Source: Edaphochlamys debaryana | Lineage: Eukaryota > Chlorophyta > Chlorophyceae > Chlamydomonadales | DNA: 64,000 bases | Assembly: GCA_016858145.1 (NCBI GenBank) | Contig: JAEHOE010000114.1 | Span: 371,816-435,815 of the forward strand | Reading direction: 5' to 3' | Shown here: one piece after another, positions 11,701-23,100 of the stretch | Layout: every line of letters starts with the position of its first letter | Position numbering within the stretch: the stretch's first letter is position 1 | Notes under the pieces: model-generated | Told to the model about the DNA's origin: nothing | What the model saw: only the letters and a program-made list of their open reading frames with translations | Database searches by the model: none | Program-made: the position numbers and the translations under genes

Positions 11701-14700
11701 GGTCCCGAGAGCCGCCGCCCTGACGGGCCCCCGGGCCCCCAGGCCCCCACCGCTTGCCGTCCATAAATGCCCCCTCCTCCTCCTCCTCCTCCTCCTCCTC
11801 TCACGCCCCCGGGCCCCCATCGCTTGCTTGCCGCCGCCCCTCAGTGCCCCGCTCCTCCTCCTGGCACGCCACCGCCACTGCCGCCGCCGCCTCCAAGCGG
11901 CCGCACGCTGCGGTTCATGGCCGTGCGCTGTGCAACCGTCACGCACGCACCTGAGCGGTTGTAGAAGGGCCAGTTCTGTCGTACGTAGTTAATGACGTAC
12001 TCTATCTGGGGGTTGGAGTTGCCGACGTTGCCTGAATAGTACATGGTGAGGGCCTGAGGGGGCGAGGGGAGGGGAGGGAGGGGCCCGAGCGAGGGATGAG
12101 GGTGGCTGGAGAGCAGGTCAAGGAGGGCAGGGGCCCGAAAGGAGGGCTGCGTGCTGTCAACTGGCTTCGCGCTGAGCGGGATCGGGTCATGTCGCCTCGC
12201 CTCGCCAGGAGAGAGTGCCGGTACCGGTACCGGCAGCGAGGGGGCCGGGGGCAGCACCTCGCAGAGCGGAGGACGAGGCTGCGCACCCCTGGTCCGTTCT
12301 TTGCCTGCCCGCACCCCCCCAACACACGCCTTTACGCACCGGTATGTAGAAGAGGTGCGCCTCATAGGGGTTCTCTGCGGCAGCACAGCGAGGGGCCAGC
12401 ACACACCAGCAGGGTGACAGCATTAGAGAGAGCCACGGCCACAGCGCCAGCCACGGCTACACATTACGACATGGGGGCCACCCACGCACGGCCCAGCCCA
12501 GCCCCACGCCCCACCCACCACCGCATCCCAGCCCCCACCCACCTGTCCGCACCACCGTGTCAGTCAGGAAGTTCTCAATGAAGAACTCCTCGGCCTGGTA
12601 GCTGGGGTGGGGGAGGGGGATGGGGGGATGGGGGGTTGGGGGTTGGGAGTTAGGGGTTTGGGGTTTGGGGTTGGGGTTGAGGGATGGTGGTGGGGCACAC
12701 GAGATAACGAGGCTCAGCCGGGCAAGACATGGGTCGGAGAGTCAGGGCGGCTTGCGGCGGGCTGGATGAGCTGAGGCTGGCGGAACGCGGAGCGGGGGTG
12801 AGGGGCGGCGCAGGGCGTGGTCCGCACGGCAGCCGCTGGGGGCGCTGCGGCTCCCTTGTGCCCCTTCTGTCGGGAGCGCGGCAGGGAACCCCCTGGACGG
12901 AGATCCCCCCTGTCAGAGCTGTGTACACGCTCCTTGCACACACTCCTCTTGGGAACTCACATGGAGTCGCGCGCGTGGACCCACTCGAACATCTCGTGCC
13001 TGGGGGGTGGAGTGAGGGGGCAAGCACAACCCGCCACCGTTGCCTTTCCATGCCGAAACACGGAGGAGGCGCAGGAAGAGGTGAAGAAGCAGGGGTGCGC
13101 TAGGTGCGCTTTGGCGCAGGACTCCGGGCAGCTTCCGCACCGCAGCGCACCGCCCAGGCCCGACGCGGCTCACGGGAAGGAGGCCTCCCACGGAAGGTCG
13201 TACATGTAGATCTTGAACCGCGTAAGGGAGGGCGATCTGTGTACGGGTCGACCACGGGCAACAGGGTCATCGCATGCATGCATGAGTCAGCATGCATTCC
13301 GTGACGCTGCTGTCGTACACGTGCGCACCTGAGATCCGGCACCGGCTGCGGCTGCTGCGGCAGGTAGGCATTGGAGCGGTGGCAGCCCCAGCCCCAGCGC
13401 CCGTCGGGGCATTTGCAGAAGCCACTGTAAAGGGGGGAGGGGGAGGGGAAGGGCGCGGGGGCGGCTTGCATGCGGCATGGGTGATGGGGCGAGACCCGCA
13501 GGTGCGGCACGAATAGCAGTGGAAGTGGAAAGTGGACAGTGAACAGTGGACGATGGAGGGCGATGAGGAGGAAGCGGGAGGCGTTTGTAATGGGCGCTGG
13601 GCGGAGTGCTTCAACACCGGTAGGTGAAACGCACAGTGTCCGCATAGGCGCGGCCCAAGGAGCCCAAAGGTGCCTCCGACCGCAAGCCGCCCGTCCTCCT
13701 GTGCCCCTTCCCTTCCGCGGCCCCACCTCAGGCAGGTGCCCACGCCTCCGCAGGTGGGGCTGAAGGAGCAGGCCTTCTCGGTCTCGACCTGGGGCGCAGG
13801 GCGGGGGCACGGGAGGGGGATGTGGGGGCCGAAGGCCGAGGGATGCTCGTGGAGTGACAAAACAGAGGCCGCATGAGCTGTGGCCCTTGCGGCGGGCCTC
13901 GAAATGGGTTGCGGACTATTGGACGGACTGGGAGCTTGGCTCCTCCCACCCGACTGCTGGCGGGGGCCCGTCAAAGGGCTCCTACACGGCCACACCACAA
14001 CCCTGTTCGCTGGCTCTACAGAACCTCCACCTACCCCCGGGCCCTCAGCAGCTAAGGGTCAGGGTGGCAACCGCAAGGGGCGAGGTGCACGAATCCGGGG
14101 AGTGGAGCCCAGCCCTCAGAACCAACCCCAGTAGGAGCTCATCGCCCCGCCCCCACGCCTTGATGAGGAGCCCCCCGTGAGGAGCTGGTTCCTGCTGCCG
14201 CCGCCCCGGCGGCTGACTCACCCCCGAGCAGTCCGTGCCGTTGAACCCCAGCCGGCACATGCAACGAGGCTCCTGGGGGCGGGAAGGGGCGGGGGCGCGG
14301 GCAGGTAGCTTACCACGAGGGTAGTGGGTGTAGCGGGAAGACACCGCCCAGTCAGGGGGAGAATCACGGTAGGGCGCTTCTTCCTTCCAAGGGTACGCAG
14401 CCACGTCAGGCCAAAGATACTATATCAAGATCCCCGGGTCCCCCGCCTTCCGAAGGGGATCCCACCTTTTCCCATTCCCAGTGAAAGCAGCTGCCGTGGC
14501 CATTGGAGCAGCCGTTGGGGCAGCGGGAGAGCGCCCGCGCGGTGTGCTTCCCTGCGCAAGGTCAGACCGTGTGGGCAGGGGAGGGAAACGTCGCTATGGT
14601 CAGGGGCACGTGGCCCGCGGTGCCACCGAGAGGAGCGTCGAGGCGGGGGGCAGTTCGCGGCAGGCCCGAGATGCGCATACACAACCACTGTAGCGCCGCA

Positions 14701-17024
14701 CAGCCGCTCGGCAGCCATGTATGGGTGTGCCCGCAACACCGGCGGTCCTTGCCCTCGCCCCATTCCACAGCCCCACAGCTGCGTCGACCTCGCCCACAGC
14801 TCACACTGCATGTGCGGGATGTCGGGGCGGTGCATTGACGATAAGTAGATGCGCCGAGCGTCCTGCGGGGTGGCGAGCACGTGGGGCGGTGGGGCGGGGG
14901 GAGGAGGGGAGGGGGCAGGCCAGTGGGCTGCTGCAGCTGCGTGGGGTTGGCAGCGGACAGACGGGCGGGGCGTCCGTGGCTGCATTGGATGGGCAGACAG
15001 CAAACAGACGGGTGGGCGGGCCCACGTGAGGCCCAGCCCCGTGACAGGCAATGGCTCCGGTACCAGTACGCACACACTGCTCGTCACGCCAGCATTGCTC
15101 CCTTCTGCCCTTTGCCTACCTCACCCACTACAGATACCGCTGGCTCTATGGGCAGGCGCCTTCGTGTCACATGGAGAGGCCTCCCCTCTCATGCCCCAAC
15201 CCCCGTCCTCGTCCACAAATAAAATGATGGCAGGGGTTATAAGGAGGCTCACCTTTAGCCGCATGTCTTCGTCGTACGTATCTTTGCGGAAGAACTCGGG
15301 GATCTGAATGGCAGATGAGTTGTCCCGTTGGTATGGCCCTGTGGTTACAGTGCTACAGTGTTCCCGTGCTGGTTATGGCCCAGTAAATCCTGCAGTTTGC
15401 CGTACGCTCGGCCCGTACATAGGCGCACCTGGTCGTACCAGATCGTCTCGGTTTCGGGGTTCTCGGGATAGCGCGAGCTGACCTGTGGCCGCGCCAGGGC
15501 GCCCGCCGTACCCGTTTCGTTATTGCCGTACAGCCAACAGGCGCCGCCAGCGTAGTAGTGCACGTCCTACGGATGGGTACGGACAGGGCGTTCATGAGTC
15601 ATGCCAGCCGGAGACAGTAATGTGGCCTGAGTCAGTCACGCCAGCGGTGCGATGACTCACGCCGACGCGACACCGGTGTGTGTCGACGCCGTATCGGCAG
15701 TACATCTTGAAGCATGCCCGGTAGCATTCGCAGTTCTGCACATACACACCAAGGGGGCGCAGGGATAGTTATTTAGCCGCCGTGCCTCAGTGGCAGTGGC
15801 AGTGCCACTGCCACTGCCTCAGTGGCAGTGACGAACCACAGCAAGGGGCAAGAACCGCGCGTGGCGTCGGGGGGCAGGGGGGTGGGGCCGGGGACGTCCA
15901 CTAGGGTCAGGACAATGCAGTAGAGCAGCGCATACCGGGACTGCCTCCGCCTCTCCAGCTGCCCTGCCCTCACCTTGGGAAACCAGTTGCCGCACCCGCC
16001 TGCGAGGAAGCCCGGAGGGAGGCCTGCTCAGTCAGCAGTCCAGGCAGCGGATGGAGGGCCTTCCCCCTTACGCCTGCCCGCCCACGCCCACGTCAGTACA
16101 TATCTGCTTGTGCCGCATTCCAAATCATGGCCGGCGTGCGCTGAACAGGTGCCGTGCCCACCACCACGCCCTCGCTGCACGTGGGCCTCAGTCGTCGGTC
16201 GTAATAGGGACTGTTCGTGTAAGTTGAGGAGGCATAAGCGCGGCGGGAAGTCGGCGTCCTACGGTGCGCGGAGCTGCGGCCGCGACCCCGGGCCCCACAC
16301 GCTCACGCCTCCAACCTCGTCCCTGCGTCTACACACGGTCACAGCTCCGTCCACCACGGTCCATCCGCCTGTTGGCAGCTTAGCAACGCCCCTCCCTGCT
16401 CCGGCATGCCGCCGCGGCCCAGCCGCTGTGCTGCCCACCTGGGTCGTCCGGGGTCTGCTTGCAGGCCGCAAGGGTGTCCACGTCACACGTGTCCCCTGGG
16501 ACAATGATAGGTTGGGACAGGAACAACTCAGACGCAGGCGAGAGCGACATACATACCTGTCTCAGGGATCTCAGGGCCAACAAGTGCCGGCCTAGCCCCC
16601 GCACGTGAGGTTTCCACGTCTGGCTGACTCACCGTCCCAGCCCCAGGGGCACTCGCAGCGCCCCGTCTCGTAGTTGCAGTGGCCGCGCGTTCCGCTGGGG
16701 GGCGTGGGACAGCGCACGTGAGGAAAGGGCCTCCCGAGGTCTGCGCACACACACTCGCTCTGCCCTTGCTGGTAGACTGCCAGTCCCCAACAGCCACCTC
16801 AACCTCCGCCTCCAGGTTCACACCCATCATCCCTGAGTAACACGCGCAGCCCCTTACACCCACCATCCCGACGGACAGGGCTTGCGGCCCTCGACCACGC
16901 CAGTCTCGCCTGGCGCCAGAAGCTGCCGGCCCCAGGCTGTCCCCGGGGAGGCGAGGAGCAGGACCTGGAGCAGGGGCAGCAAGCCCGCCCCTGCACCCAG
17001 TCCCCCCGCAGCACGGCCGGCCAT
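8753..17024 (-). CDS. Exostosin-family (GT47) glycosyltransferase with EGF-like motifs
   Basis: A 25-exon gene, predicted 678 residues, probably a Golgi or secreted glycosyltransferase. Exons (genomic, 5' to 3' on the minus strand): 16864-17024, 16633-16694, 16439-16495, 15974-15999, 15661-15735, 15429-15566, 15253-15303, 14805-14862, 14466-14551, 14222-14272, 13727-13788, 13329-13424, 13174-13236, 12961-12999, 12543-12601, 12340-12374, 11951-12053, 11299-11381, 11097-11153, 10804-10890, 10430-10531, 10049-10161, 9741-9834, 9228-9349, 8753-8909. All phases close. The N-terminus is a signal peptide or anchor (LLPLLQVLLLASPG). Three Cys-rich EGF-like motifs follow: CNYETGRCECPWGWDG; CPNGCSNGHGSC with CMCRLGFNGTDC; and CKCPDGRWGWGC. 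The exostosin core runs KIYMYDLPWE, AHLFYIP, VVHFGMQ, YSGGTRQ, then SKFCFSPYGYGFGIRLAQAMQTGC and IPLVIQDMVYQPFE. The intron after 10430 begins GC rather than GT. Neighbouring HRGP genes suggest wall-protein glycosylation, which is inference. Confidence 0.92.
11773..11801 (+). repeat. CTC trinucleotide microsatellite in an intron
   Basis: About nine CTC units within an intron of the exostosin gene, between exons 11951-12053 and 11299-11381. Confidence 0.9.
15788..15816. repeat. Perfect 14-bp inverted repeat with 1-nt centre
   Basis: CAGTGGCAGTGGCA, then one G, then its exact reverse complement, in the intron between exostosin exons 15974-15999 and 15661-15735. A partial direct copy follows at 15818-15830. 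Confidence 0.9.
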
Positions 17025-17880
17025 CAGCGTCACAGATGGGCTTGCGCCATCGCGCGTGTGAGCGCGGTGGTCATCGTGCTTCGAGGGTGGAGGGCACACT
17101 CTTTCCCAGGAAAGCCGGTCACCGCGCTGTGATCGCTGCACTATTACGAAGCTGGCTTCGTTCTTTCGTTCCGCGGCGTACTGCAACAGACGGCGCTGCG
17201 TGTAGAGCAAGAATGACTTCCGCAGCTGTCACCGTTGCCGACGAGGAACTCCCGAAGCTTGGGGACAGAATATGCAGGTTAAGCTCTAAGGGCAGCTGGC
17301 GGGTAGGACAGCGTTCACTACGAGAAGATGTCGCCGGTGATACTGAGAAATGTCGCACAGAACGCTGAAGAAGAGGTGGAGTTGCGTGGGCGGCCAACTT
17401 AGTATTGCGGAGGCAGGGAATGGGCTGACCAGTACATAGGGCGGTGGCGTGCCACGCTCATCCGGCTGATCTGCCCACCGCCGGGGCGCCGGCCGCCGGG
17501 CAGTCCGCCTGTTGCCCTCAGCCTGCAGTCCTGGCCTCCTGGGCAGAGTTCACCCCGCCCACCCTGGTCGTCCATGCACCAACCTCACCACTGCATTCTG
17601 CGGTGCCAGCTAATTTGGGAGCAGAGCAGCCTTGGCCCGAGGCTTGGCGCTCGGTACCGGTACTTGCTGGCCCACCCAAACTGCACCTCGGACTGCACCC
17701 TTCACTTGTCCCACCGCCGCTGCTCTTGTGCACTTCCTTTCGCCCCCCTATTCTGCCGCGCCGCCGAAACCTTCCCATCCTCAGCAGCCGCAACTTGCAG
17801 CGCTAGACTCACTGCACTGTCAGCACATGGGGGCCTGGCCGAGCTCCGGTGTGGTGAGCACAGGGAAACGACGTCACAAC
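17025..17880. other. 5' region of the exostosin gene
   Basis: No gene recognised. It should contain the exostosin promoter. The Fanzor element begins at its right edge. Confidence 0.4.
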
Positions 17881-17936
17881 AAGGTGTGTCTGTCCTCCTC
17901 AGGACAGGGAAAAGGGCTGAGCCCCAAACCCCGCGA
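17881..17936 (-). ncRNA. Candidate Fanzor guide-RNA scaffold / transposon end
   Basis: This segment lies 3' of the Fanzor stop codon and is almost identical at 55301-55355. It contains CTGTCCT-CCTC-AGGACAG (17890-17907), a perfect 7-bp stem with a 4-nt loop, and GGGC-TGA-GCCC (17914-17924). TnpB and Fanzor guide RNAs are known to arise next to the 3' end of the nuclease gene at the element boundary, with the guide read from flanking DNA. Position, structure and conservation fit, but a terminal binding site for a transposase would look the same. Transcription is not shown. Confidence 0.3.
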
Positions 17937-18180
17937 GGCCGGTCAGCACTGGGGCCGCGCAATCAAGCACTACGCCCCACAGCGCACGGACTGAACCCAC
18001 GCCGCCATAAGTTAGGGGCCTTCGCAACCCCGCAATGCCGGACTTTGCCGGTTGGGTTGGGCGCACATTCACATGCACCCTTCAGAAGATAGAAAGAGAA
18101 GATGTCCGTCTCCAATCCGCTCCTGCCCACACGCCACACGCTACATCTCTCCCTCCGCCGCCGCCGCTGCTTTTGGGCGC

Positions 18181-19301
18181 TCAGCCCGGGTCCACGGCCG
18201 GCGGCCGCTCCAGCGCGGCCGGCCGCGTGTAGCCCAGCAGCTTCAGCAGGAGGAGGATGCGGATCACGTTGGCAGCGGAGACGTCGCGGTTCTGAGGGGG
18301 CGTGGGAAGGGGTGCGGGTCAGTCCAGCCAAGTCTACCCAACCAGCCCTCCGCCACACCAACGCCGCCAAGCCCCAGCGGACCGTCCCCAACCCACCCAC
18401 CCACCCGCACCTACCCAGGTTGTGAAGCAACTGTTGCAGTCTTTCACCGACCAGGCCCGCTGGCCATCCCGTAGGCCCGCAAGTCCGTTCCTCAGCACCA
18501 TGTCCTGGTGCCCGCAGTTGTAGCACGTCTGCGGTGTGGGTGTGCGCACGTAGGAGGGGGTCGAAGAAGGAAGGATGCGACTGCAAGACCTAATGAAGCG
18601 CCCCTCTCGCCTGGCTGGTACCGATGCGCCCCGCCCACCTCGCTAGTCCTGTACTCGTCGATGACGAGGACGTGCTTCGCGTATCGCTCGCGGAGCAGCT
18701 TTATTAACCGCCCGGTGGGGGCGCGCCCGCCCTTGGTCGAAATGGGCGAGCCCCCTTGTCCCCCGCCGAAAGCCCACGACCCCCAGCCCACCACCACCTC
18801 CTCCTGCCGCCGCCCGCGCGTGAGTTGCTGGGCGACGCGGTGCAGTGCGCGGTCGCGCTGGATGAAGGCGGCCCAGCGCTTGCGGCGGAACGCCGAGGTG
18901 TGGTAGTGCCAGAGCACATCCACCACACCCAGCGCTGGGCCCGGAGGCCCCGCGCCCGACGGCCCCGCATCCGCATCCGCCGGCCTGCCGAAGAGGTAGC
19001 GCAGGTGCACCTCGTACCGCGCAGAGGAGGCGGTTGCCGCCGTAGGGATGGCGGCAATGTACCGCTGCAGCTCTGGTGGAGCCTGGAGGTCAACAGCCCT
19101 GACTGGCCCGAGGCCAGCCATCTGCCGCCAATGTCCCATGGGCATGCGATAGCAGCCGCGCCTCTGGCGCCTGCGCTTGGCCGTAGCCCCTCGCGGCTGC
19201 CAGTGCTTTGACTGCTTGCGACGCTTGCCCCCCCGGCGCCGCCTTCGTCTGGCTGTTGTCCCCGCGCGCACGGGGCGGCGGGGCTGAGGCGGCAACCTCA
19301 C
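18181..19301 (-). CDS. Fanzor (eukaryotic TnpB-like RuvC nuclease), 5'-truncated
   Basis: Exons: 18639 to about 19301, 18415-18528, 18181-18291; phases close. Family knowledge: Fanzor proteins are RNA-guided, RuvC-type DNA nucleases carried by eukaryotic transposons. Seen here: a basic Arg/Lys-rich start; the region VVVGWGSWAFGGG; RuvC-II motif VIDEYRTS with the acidic Glu at 18654-18656; a zinc finger of two CxxC pairs (CYNCGH and CNSC); and RuvC-III motif NRDVSAANVIRILL with the Asp at 18283-18285, ending at a TGA (18181-18183). Missing: the RuvC-I Asp (DPG-like motif) and the usual N-terminal recognition region. No ATG opens the frame; a TGA lies just upstream and only about 50 bp remain before the element's right arm. 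The copy is therefore probably an inactive deletion product, unless further exons were missed in 19302-19584. Confidence 0.8.
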
Positions 19302-19584
19302 ATATCGTCGTATCCGTTCAGCTGTTGGTCATGCAGGTACTGATGCCTGGGGCCTGATACTGGTCTCGTCGATCACATACAGCCAGCGCAGGGTCCATAA
19401 CTTTCCCTGCTCTTAATCACAAGCGATAGGGATAAGGAAACTAAAGCTTGTGGCATAGCGGGCTAGGCGTGAATCGCATGTTTATGTGTGACACAGGCAC
19501 GCACGCACGCACGCACGCCGACACGGGGTAATCCCGGGGGGCTTCGCCGCCCGAAGAGCCTGACGGCGGCGGCTCAGCCCAAAA

Positions 19585-20171
19585 ACAACATCGAGGCCCG
19601 AGGGAGGCCGCATTGCAGTACCCATTCCTGGGTCGTTGGTCTCCCCTTCGTCCTCCCGCCAACCATCCGCTCGCTTTCGCCCCCCTCACTTCCGACGCGC
19701 CTCCACAGCGCGCGTGCGGCGCGCCCTTACCGGTAGACAGTCAACCTCGCCACCAACAATGCCTTGGTGTTGCTGCCGTGGGGAGACCCTAGTAACCCAC
19801 TCCCGCCCACACTCAGCACCCCAGCCAGCGCCCGGCTGACGCTGCACCCGGCTGGCTTCCCACAGCCCCGTCCGTAGGGCCCCCACAGGCCAGCGCAAAA
19901 CCCCTGGACCAAACCTCCTGCCCCTTCCTCTTGCGAGCGGCACGGCCTGACTTGGGCCCCGCAGCGCCGGCGCCAGCCTCCGTGTTGTCGCAACACGTGC
20001 TCACGGCAAGAACCGAGAAGGGCCACGGCTAGACCGCCCTTCACAGTCTCCACAGTCTCCAACCACCTGGCGGCACTGAACACCGCTTGCGGAGCCATCA
20101 GACAGGCTGTACGCCCTGACGGGCTCCAGCAACCGTTGCTGGGCAGCTAAGAGAGATCCGCGTCAGCCGCT
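19585..20171. other. 3' region of the NusG-domain gene
   Basis: No gene recognised; open frames here lack any recognisable motif. It is probably 3' UTR and intergenic DNA between the NusG-domain gene and the Fanzor element. Confidence 0.4.
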
Positions 20172-23100
20172 TCACTCCGCGCCGCCGGCCGCGTCGCCGC
20201 CACCGCCACCGCCGCCGCCGCCGCCACCGCGGCGATCCTGCCACCCGCCGCCGCCGCGGCCGCCGCCGCCACCCTGCCGGTCCTGGTACCCGCTGTTGCG
20301 GTTGTTGTAGCCTCCGCCGCCCCTGCCGCCGCCGCCGTAGCTACCGCCGCCGCCGCCTCGCCCGCCTCCGCCGTAGCGGCCGCCGCCACCGCGGCCGCCA
20401 CCGCCATAGCTCCGGTCGTTGCCGTAGCTCCGGTCGTTGCCGTAGCCGCCCCTGCCTCCGCCATCGCCCCCATAACCGCCGCCTCCCCTGCCGCCGCCAC
20501 CGTCGCCCCCGTAGCCTCCGCCTCCGCCACCGCTGCGACGGTCCTGCCAGCCGCCGTCACCACCGCCGCCGCCACGGCCGCCACCTTGTTGCCGGTAGCC
20601 GCCGCCGCCGCCGCCGCGGCCGCTGGAATTCCCGTAGTCTGCACGGGCAGCAGGCGGGGAGTGAGTGGACAAGGCGGCGCAAGCGGGAGACCCCGTGCCT
20701 AAACTATGGCCCCTAAGCAGCAAACCCCGGCACCAGCACTTCACAGCGCCCTCTGCTCGCAGCCTCGCTAACCCTTAGCACCGGTCCCCAGCTCAGCCCA
20801 GGACAGCACCGCTCACCGTTCCAGCCGCCGCCGCCGCCGCGCCCGCCGCCGCCGCCGCCGGACTGCCGGCTGTAGCCGCCGCCGCCGCCGCCGCCGCCGC
20901 CCTCGAAGGGGTCCAGGTCCAGGTCAAAGGGGTCGTCCAAGCCCCCCCCGATCCCGGCACCCTCCATGTACCCCCACTCATCGTCTCCCCCAAGGCCGCC
21001 AAACAGGTCGTCCACGTCAGCACCGGCCCCGCCGGCGGCAGCGGCGCCGCCGAGCTTGCCGCCAGCGGCGGCGCCAAAGCTGCCGCCACCACGGCCACCG
21101 CGGCCGCCGCGGCCGCCGGCGGCGGCGCCGGCGCCCACCGGCATGTCCCAGAATGAGTCAGTGTCGCCGGCGCCGGCGCCGAAGTCGTCCATGTAACCGC
21201 CGTAACCGCCGCCGCCGCCGAAGGTTCCGGAGCGGCCGGCGGCGGCCGCGCCGCCGCCGATGCCGCCGCCGGGGCCAAAGTCGTCCGCAAAGTCCAGGCC
21301 GTCCAGGTCAAAGTCGCCGGCGTTGGCAAACGCGCTGCCGCCGCCAGCGCGCTTGGCGCCGCCGGCGGCGCCGCTGGCCTTGCCGGAAGCGTAACCGCCG
21401 AAGTCGACGGCGGTTGGGTCGTCGCTCAGGTCAAAGTCGAAGTCGTCGAAACCGTCGCCGCCGCCGGCGGCGCCGCCGAGGGGGTCGCGGCCCTTGGGGG
21501 CCGGGTAGCCGAGCCCGTCCTCCAGCATGACTGAGCCATCCAGGCCCGCGACGGATCCCAGGCCCAGGCCCAGCTCGTCCGCTGACGTGGCCTTGCGCCC
21601 GCCCTTACCGGCCGCCGCTGCGCCCGCCGCCGCCGCCGCCGCGGCGGCGCCGCCCTTGCCCGCGGCGGCGCCGCGGGTGACGCCCGCGTCTGCGTCGTTC
21701 GGGGTGCGAGGTTCAGGGCTCGCAGGGGGGGGCTAGAGGTTTCTCTGTGCCCCGTGCGCTCCCTCCAAACCCTCAGACGCTGTGCCCACCTGCCCCCGCT
21801 CACGCGCCACCCCGCCCTAGCCACGTACCCCTGCCATACCGTCCCACGCCCCCGCTCAATCCCCTCCCCGCCCCTTGCCCCACCCCTTACACCCCTCTCC
21901 CCACCTCTCGCGGGCGCCGCCGCCTGCTCCCCGAACCATGCGTCCATGTCCAGGCCCCCACCGCTGGGGCCCCCCACCAGGCCCAGCTCGTCGCCGTCGC
22001 CCGCATCGTCGAAGTCGAGGTCAAAGTCGTCCTGGGGGGAAGGGAGAAGTGTGGAGTGTGTGTGTGTGTGGGCGTCGCAAGGCGCTGTACTGCGGGCCGA
22101 GTCGAGGTGCCACAATTGAGGCCGCGTGCAGGCCTTGGTGGACCGCACATCCCCGCTCTCGCCCTTGCCCGCCCTGTTCGTGTCCACCTCGGCGGTTCAC
22201 AGAGAGGCGGAGGTCGGCCGGCTTGCCGCCTCCCTCCCCTGCCCAGCCTGCGTCCCCGGCCCGCCTCCCGGGCTGCCTGCCGGGCCCTCTCCCTGGCCAG
22301 CCTGCGTCCCCACCCCCAAGCCGCGCGGCTCGCTGGCTGCCGCTCCCTCTCCCCTTCACTCTCCGTCTCCTCCAACGATAGCATCTCAGCCCCACCTGAG
22401 CTGCACCACGGCCCGCCGCCGCGCCGCCGCGAGCCGCGGACCCGGGCGGGGGGATGGGCGCCGGCATGCCACCGGCGCGGGGGGCGGAGGACTGCCAGGC
22501 GGGCGGCTGGGCGGGCTGCGGGGGGCCAGGGGCGGAGACAGGAGCGAGGGGGCAAGACACGCATGGGTGTATGGGCGAAAGGAAGGGAAGGAGCCAGGAG
22601 CGTCGGTGCGGCTCAAGCTTCCGCGCGGCAGTGCAAATAAACTCTCCACCAAGTACCCAACCAATCAACCAACCGACCAACCGACCAGCCAACCACCAAC
22701 CGACCTGACCGAAGTCGTCCTCGAAGTCCAGGTCGGCCGGGGCGTCGCGGCCGCCCCGGGGCGAGGAGGCGGGCGCGCCGTACCTGTGGGTAGAGGGCGT
22801 GGGCGGGCTTTCAGGGTGGTTTTGGTGATGATTGTAAACCCTTCGCCGCGTAGCCATCCGCCCTCCATGGCCACACCCGACCATGTCTGCCCGCCCGCCC
22901 CTTTGCCCCGCCCCCGCCTGCATCTCCCCACTCCCAACCTCCAATGCCCATAACCCCAGCCTCCGCACCTGTCGCTCTGCCGCCCGCGCGGCGGCTCCGA
23001 CGCAAACGGACTCCTCCGCTCCGTGCCCCTGCGCTCCCCTCCCGTCGCCCAGCCGCCGGCCTCCTCGCGCCGCCCCTGCCCCTGCTCCCGCCGCTCCCCC

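Larger units (their letters stand above)
17881..19584 (-). mobile_element. Fanzor-bearing transposable element
   Basis: Boundaries are set by comparison with 55301-55622. The segments 17881-17936 and about 19352-19584 both recur there in the same order and orientation, separated by only about 25 nt instead of about 1.4 kb. The interior here carries a Fanzor-like gene. ACAAC occurs directly outside both proposed ends (17876-17880 and 19585-19589), a possible 5-bp target duplication. GGGCTGAGCC lies in inverted orientation near both ends (17914-17923 and the complement of 19571-19580). The right arm contains a tetranucleotide microsatellite (GCAC)n and a CTTCG/CGAAG hairpin. The superfamily cannot be assigned: no transposase was recognised. 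A coincidental pair of dispersed repeats is the main alternative. Confidence 0.7.

Noticed and set aside
12600..12680. Telomere-like GGGTTTGGGG stretch
   Set aside because: Irregular G-rich intron sequence without the TTTTAGGG repeat expected in this lineage.
19727..20098. 123-codon minus-strand ORF between the Fanzor element and the NusG gene
   Set aside because: No motif or splice partner; lies in the likely 3' UTR.
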